Source of the DNA: Ailanthus altissimus
Lineage: Eukaryota > Streptophyta > Magnoliopsida > Sapindales > Simaroubaceae
Assembly (NCBI GenBank): GCA_946807835.1
Contig: OX327691.1
Span: 15,117,688 to 15,181,687, forward strand
DNA length: 64,000 nucleotides
Direction of reading: 5' to 3'
A model generated the notes under the pieces. The model saw only the letters and a list, made by a program, of their open reading frames with translations. It made no database searches and had not been told where the DNA came from. Positions 60,501 through 64,000 of this stretch are shown here, one piece after another (position 1 is the stretch's first letter; every line of letters begins with the position of its first letter). The translations under genes were made by a program, and so were the position numbers.

Positions 60501-63092
60501 GCTCAAGTTGCACCTGGATACTGTCCAAATCTGAAATAACCACAAGGAAACATTTTGGTGTCAGCGGGAGGAATACATTCTTTGTGAAAATACTTCATTG
60601 TAACTAGGATTCCTAAAATCAAAGTGAATGTGTGTTCATATCAATCAAAATTGGCAGAATTCAGAGAATTGCTTCATCAATCACGAAAAAAATTTCCCAA
60701 GTTGTAAGAAGGAAGCTATTCATTCCTTATATTTTTAAGTAAATTGGCATAAGTCTACTGCAAAACTCAGAATGTAAAACATTTTATCTTCTTTTTTCCT
60801 CTCCATATTGAGCTTCCTGTCAAGAAAATAGTCTGATATGTCTGGTGCTTTATGCCACACATCATTCCCCATGAAAAACAAATGAAACACCCACGCTCGC
60901 AAAACTAGCCTTTTGGGAATGTTCTTGAAGATAATGGATGCATATCCAGGAAGTTCAAACATCAATTAGCTATCAGAATGCCCCTAGTAAGTAACTCTAA
61001 ATAACTTTAGTTACCTGAGGAAATTGATTGTCTGGAATCTGCACTGCCAATGTTATGATAGGTGATATGAACTTTCGGTTGGTCAATCAATTTCACATCG
61101 GGAATTACATAATCTGGACCTTGGGGAAAGAATGAGGGACTGATCTGATGCAACCTGTTCCACAAAGATTGCATCCATGGATCTAAAGTACCCTCATACC
61201 TATAAAAGGAAATAAACTTTTTAATCAACCTCTTTTTCACCCCAAAATAGACATCAAACTTGAGAAAAAAAACAAACAGAGACCAAGTCAAACATCGCCA
61301 GCTACTCATAATTAATCAATCATATAAGATTTGAAGATAGAAACATAATAATTGAACCTTATATCAATCAAGCAATATTTTGTTAATTAATTATACAAGA
61401 ATCATACCCAGAAGGGTGTTGATCATCTCCTAATCCTCTGCCAACAACAGCTGTAGCCCCAAGATCTGAAAGTCTGTTGTCAAGCTTCTTTGCAACAAAC
61501 TGCAGCCATCAAAACACAAGTGCCTTAAAAAGTGAAGTGTCATGTTAAATAAATATCCAAAGTTACCACATTATAAATCATCAAATGAAAACTTAAAAGC
61601 GTGCTACATTACGTGATTCAAAGTCTACAACCCAAGTAGTTTTAATAACACAAATGACAGCTGACAGCTAAATAATTCACACATTGATAGATAAGAATAC
61701 ACAGTATATGTAATTTTTGTTCAATAATTAATTTACTCATTTTCTAAGTACACAATGAACATGACATCCATAAATCAGATACATCCCTGCTACCTAGATG
61801 ATATGAACACATTAGGATAAGTATGAGGCCTTCAGTTGTAATGATAAGATAAGAAACTTCTTAGTTTCTTCGAAGTCAAGACAATTGAAGGGAAGTTTAA
61901 GTTCTGAAATTTGGAATTTGGGCCCCAAAAGTCTCTTTGAAAGCATACATAACTGCTTTTCCAAATTGCAGCAATGGTAAAAGGTAAAGCAACAAATACG
62001 AGGAAACTTTGCCCTCATGCTAAATATTTTGGACTGGCTTCCACAAAGACTTAATTTCTCATAAACAAAGATTAAATAAGCCTAACAAACTATGCAGGGT
62101 CGTTGGTGTATCATGACACCTAAAAACCCGTGGCTACCAGTGTTTATACATCATTCTGTAAAATGTCTAAATAATATTAAAACAGAAGACACACATTAAG
62201 TTACAAATGACAAAAAGAATTCTAAAATTTATTACATTAAATTTCTGGTAGCCAGAATCACCCAGTCCAAAAACTGCATAGTGAACACCTTCCAGCCACT
62301 GCTTACTTAAGGATTTTTGCAGAAGAAACCTCCAAAAGACCTACAAATAGAGAGGAGGCATTAGCAAAAAACAAATACCAAACGCAAACATCTGGGCGAC
62401 TAAAAGCTAAAACATATATATATATATATAGACACATAATTCAATAACAATTATGAAAGATTCGAACCAACCTTCATGGAATCCGGTGTATCTCCCTGGC
62501 CGGTGGTAGATACAACAAAAATTACAGTGTCCTCCCGTGGCAAAGATCGCTGAGTCCCCAGGAGGAAAAAAAAATAAAAAATAAGCATTGCTTTTATTAA
62601 ACTATAGCTTTTACAATAAATAAAATGAAACAGTATGTGCATAATGTTAACGATAGATTATTTCTCGTGAGAATGGTACGCTGGAATTATCTGTTAGGTG
62701 ATTTTCTTTATTTTTTATAACTATATATATTGATTTAACTATTTCATTTTCACAACCCGTGTTAAAAATCATAACAATTTTTGTGGATGTATGAGAATAG
62801 ATATCATTCAATTTTAAAACGAACTAGTTAACCAATGTCTATGGGAATCAAGGTTCATTAGAAAATAACACGAGACAAAATTTACATTGCTACATTTTTC
62901 TCGGCAACCAAACATAAATTTGAAGAAACTTGGACTTACAGCATCATAGTCATCTGTGGAGCGCACAACGGCGGGGCAGCCTCGGCGCTCGGCTTCGCGG
63001 CCTATACGCTCGGCGGCGTCCAATGCGTTGCCGGTTTGCGAAGCGTACAGTATCAGCAGCATATTATCTGGCTTCTCCTCTACCTCCCCCAT
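57505..63092 (-). CDS. ATR3: NADPH-dependent diflavin oxidoreductase 1 (ATR3/TAH18), 12 exons, 631 aa
   Basis: A cytosolic diflavin reductase that passes electrons from NADPH through FAD and FMN to the Dre2/CIAPIN1 protein in Fe-S cluster assembly. Exons, 5' to 3': 63092-62940, 62549-62472, 62340-62236, 61499-61408, 61199-61015, 60530-60433, 60152-60078, 59937-59827, 59574-59440, 58980-58861, 58347-58131, 58031-57505; sum 1896 nt. The FMN domain has YASQTGNALDAAERIGREAE, VVSTTGQGDTPDS and FGLGDSGYQKFNFVAKKLD. The FAD part has HFEFEFVSKAIEYEVGDVLE, RAFSISSS (about residues 409-416) and KGLCSTWLAGL. The NADPH part has GPGTGCAPFRGF, FFGCRNENDFLYKDFW and YVAGSSTKMPSDV, ending in VEAWP, whose tryptophan stacks on the flavin in this family. 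Arabidopsis ATR3 is similar in length. Intron 9 has a GC donor. All key motifs are intact. Confidence 0.94.
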
Positions 63093-63560
63093 GCCTCGCT
63101 TCCAAAACTGTTCCGCAAATTTTGTTTTAAATTCAGAAGTATAAATAGAGATGCAAGACGACTAAGATCAGCTATTATAGTTGCCTCCCGTGACCGGTGA
63201 TCGTGATCGGTGGTTGGTGGCAGGGTTTTGTATTTTCGTGCGAAAAATTGAAAAATCAAAAAATGGAGGTTTATGTATGACTATGACCTCTTTCTTTAGA
63301 GGAAAGCCATCGAGAGGCGGTTCTGGGAGCTTTCCCAGAACTCTCTCGCCCCGCCGTTGGATTAAACTCGTACATATGATATCAGATGCCAAAGGCCCAG
63401 GATTTATGAATAATGAAATTCCGTGATTTCGAGAATGTCCGGAGCCGTGGACTTTTGCAACTGAGATAAAATTCTTGGGCTCACCAAAAGCCCAATTTCA
63501 TTTTTCCATTCTCCCTTTTGGGCCACCGGCCTCTCACTCTTTAGGCCCTTTAGTGTGTGA
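63093..63560 (-). promoter_or_regulatory. ATR3 upstream region with site II type boxes
   Basis: Five TGGGCY/GGCCC-type boxes occur: near 63391 (AGGCCCAG), 63475 (TGGGCT), 63489 (AGCCCAA), 63519 (TGGGCC) and 63544 (AGGCCC). Such site II boxes are frequent in promoters of plant housekeeping genes. No clear TATA box is seen. The ORFs here are unsupported. Confidence 0.45.
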
Positions 63561-64000
63561 CTCTTGATAGTTTCAACAATTTTGTTTTTTCTTTTTACCA
63601 ATATTATATCTTTATAAACGCCTATTGTAAATATAATAATATCAAAATTTTGTCAGACTCGCTCTAAGTCAGTCCAATTGAAACCTTTGGGACTTTAATT
63701 ACGCCCTTAACGATGCCAAATGATTACATTAGCATATGCCATGTTGAATAAATTTGTGAGTGCTTACACTATTTGGAGAGCTTTGTCGGATCCACCTCAC
63801 ACCAGTTGGAGGTTGACAGATTTTAGATCTATGCTTGTTGTAGGAAAAGGAAAAGGAAAAGAAAAATATAGAAAAAGGAACATCAGTAAAGATTACAAAA
63901 TGTATCTGATGGAGCAGTACTTATTTGTTAAGAATCAAGATTGTACATTCCAAGGGTGGACAATTTGTATCCAAAACGATTGAATTAAATTGAATTAGTT
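63561..64000. other. Unassigned window end
   Basis: An 87-codon plus-strand frame (63720-63983) contains a lysine-rich run, GKGKGKEKYRKRN. I recognise no domain or splice context and do not call a gene. Confidence 0.4.

Noticed and set aside
63181..63426. 81-codon plus-strand frame divergent from ATR3
   Set aside because: No homology, poor start context and it overlaps the ATR3 promoter; not supported as a gene.
1..64000. CRISPR arrays, operons, tRNA or rRNA genes
   Set aside because: None seen; the window is plant nuclear DNA. The repeats found are tandem or retroelement repeats without spacer structure.

Overview
The window is nuclear DNA of a flowering plant, almost certainly a eudicot. 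Introns are many and AT-rich, with GT-AG borders (two are GC-AG). The genes look like Arabidopsis PDS5, UDP-GALT1 and ATR3. Plant LTR retrotransposons and an L1-like LINE fill much of the rest. I cannot fix the species from sequence alone; a rosid tree such as Citrus would fit, but that is a guess.

Layout. 1-5.9 kb is the 3' part of a decayed Ty3/gypsy (Athila-like) element: integrase, a third env-position ORF and the 3' LTR. 5.9-7.9 kb holds an LTR-like fragment and unassigned DNA. 7.96-15.91 kb is a broken LINE. Its ORF1 is split by an internally deleted Ty1/copia element (8485-11690, target duplication TATCT), and a solo LTR of the same copia family (15913-16747) sits at its 3' end. 17.04-18.27 kb is an AT-rich minisatellite built on a 6-bp module (dominant unit 42 bp). 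19.3-35.5 kb, minus strand, is a 29-exon gene for the cohesin cofactor PDS5 (predicted 1403 aa). Head-to-head with it on the plus strand is a candidate small gene (36.0-39.05 kb, 73 aa), whose last intron holds a deleted copia element. 39-44 kb is intergenic. 44.13-49.71 kb is a nearly complete copia element on the minus strand. 53.1-56.07 kb, plus strand, is a five-exon nucleotide-sugar transporter of the UDP-GALT1 type (340 aa). 57.5-63.09 kb, minus strand, is a 12-exon diflavin reductase ATR3/TAH18 gene (631 aa), convergent with the transporter.

How the genes relate. The three recognised genes are housekeeping genes with unrelated roles: sister-chromatid cohesion, Golgi nucleotide-sugar transport, and electron supply to cytosolic Fe-S assembly. 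The PDS5-transporter adjacency matches my memory of Arabidopsis At1g77600-At1g77610, so it may be old microsynteny stretched by transposons. All exon models come from reading splice signals and codon phase by hand. Each of the four predicted coding sequences sums to a multiple of three.

Points most worth a second look: the 73-aa gene; a GC-rich hairpin module (core AGCGCCGCAGCGCT) shared by unrelated retrotransposons; the hexamer-based minisatellite; a strong G-quadruplex motif in very AT-rich DNA; two GC-AG introns; and a candidate cryptic exon in PDS5.
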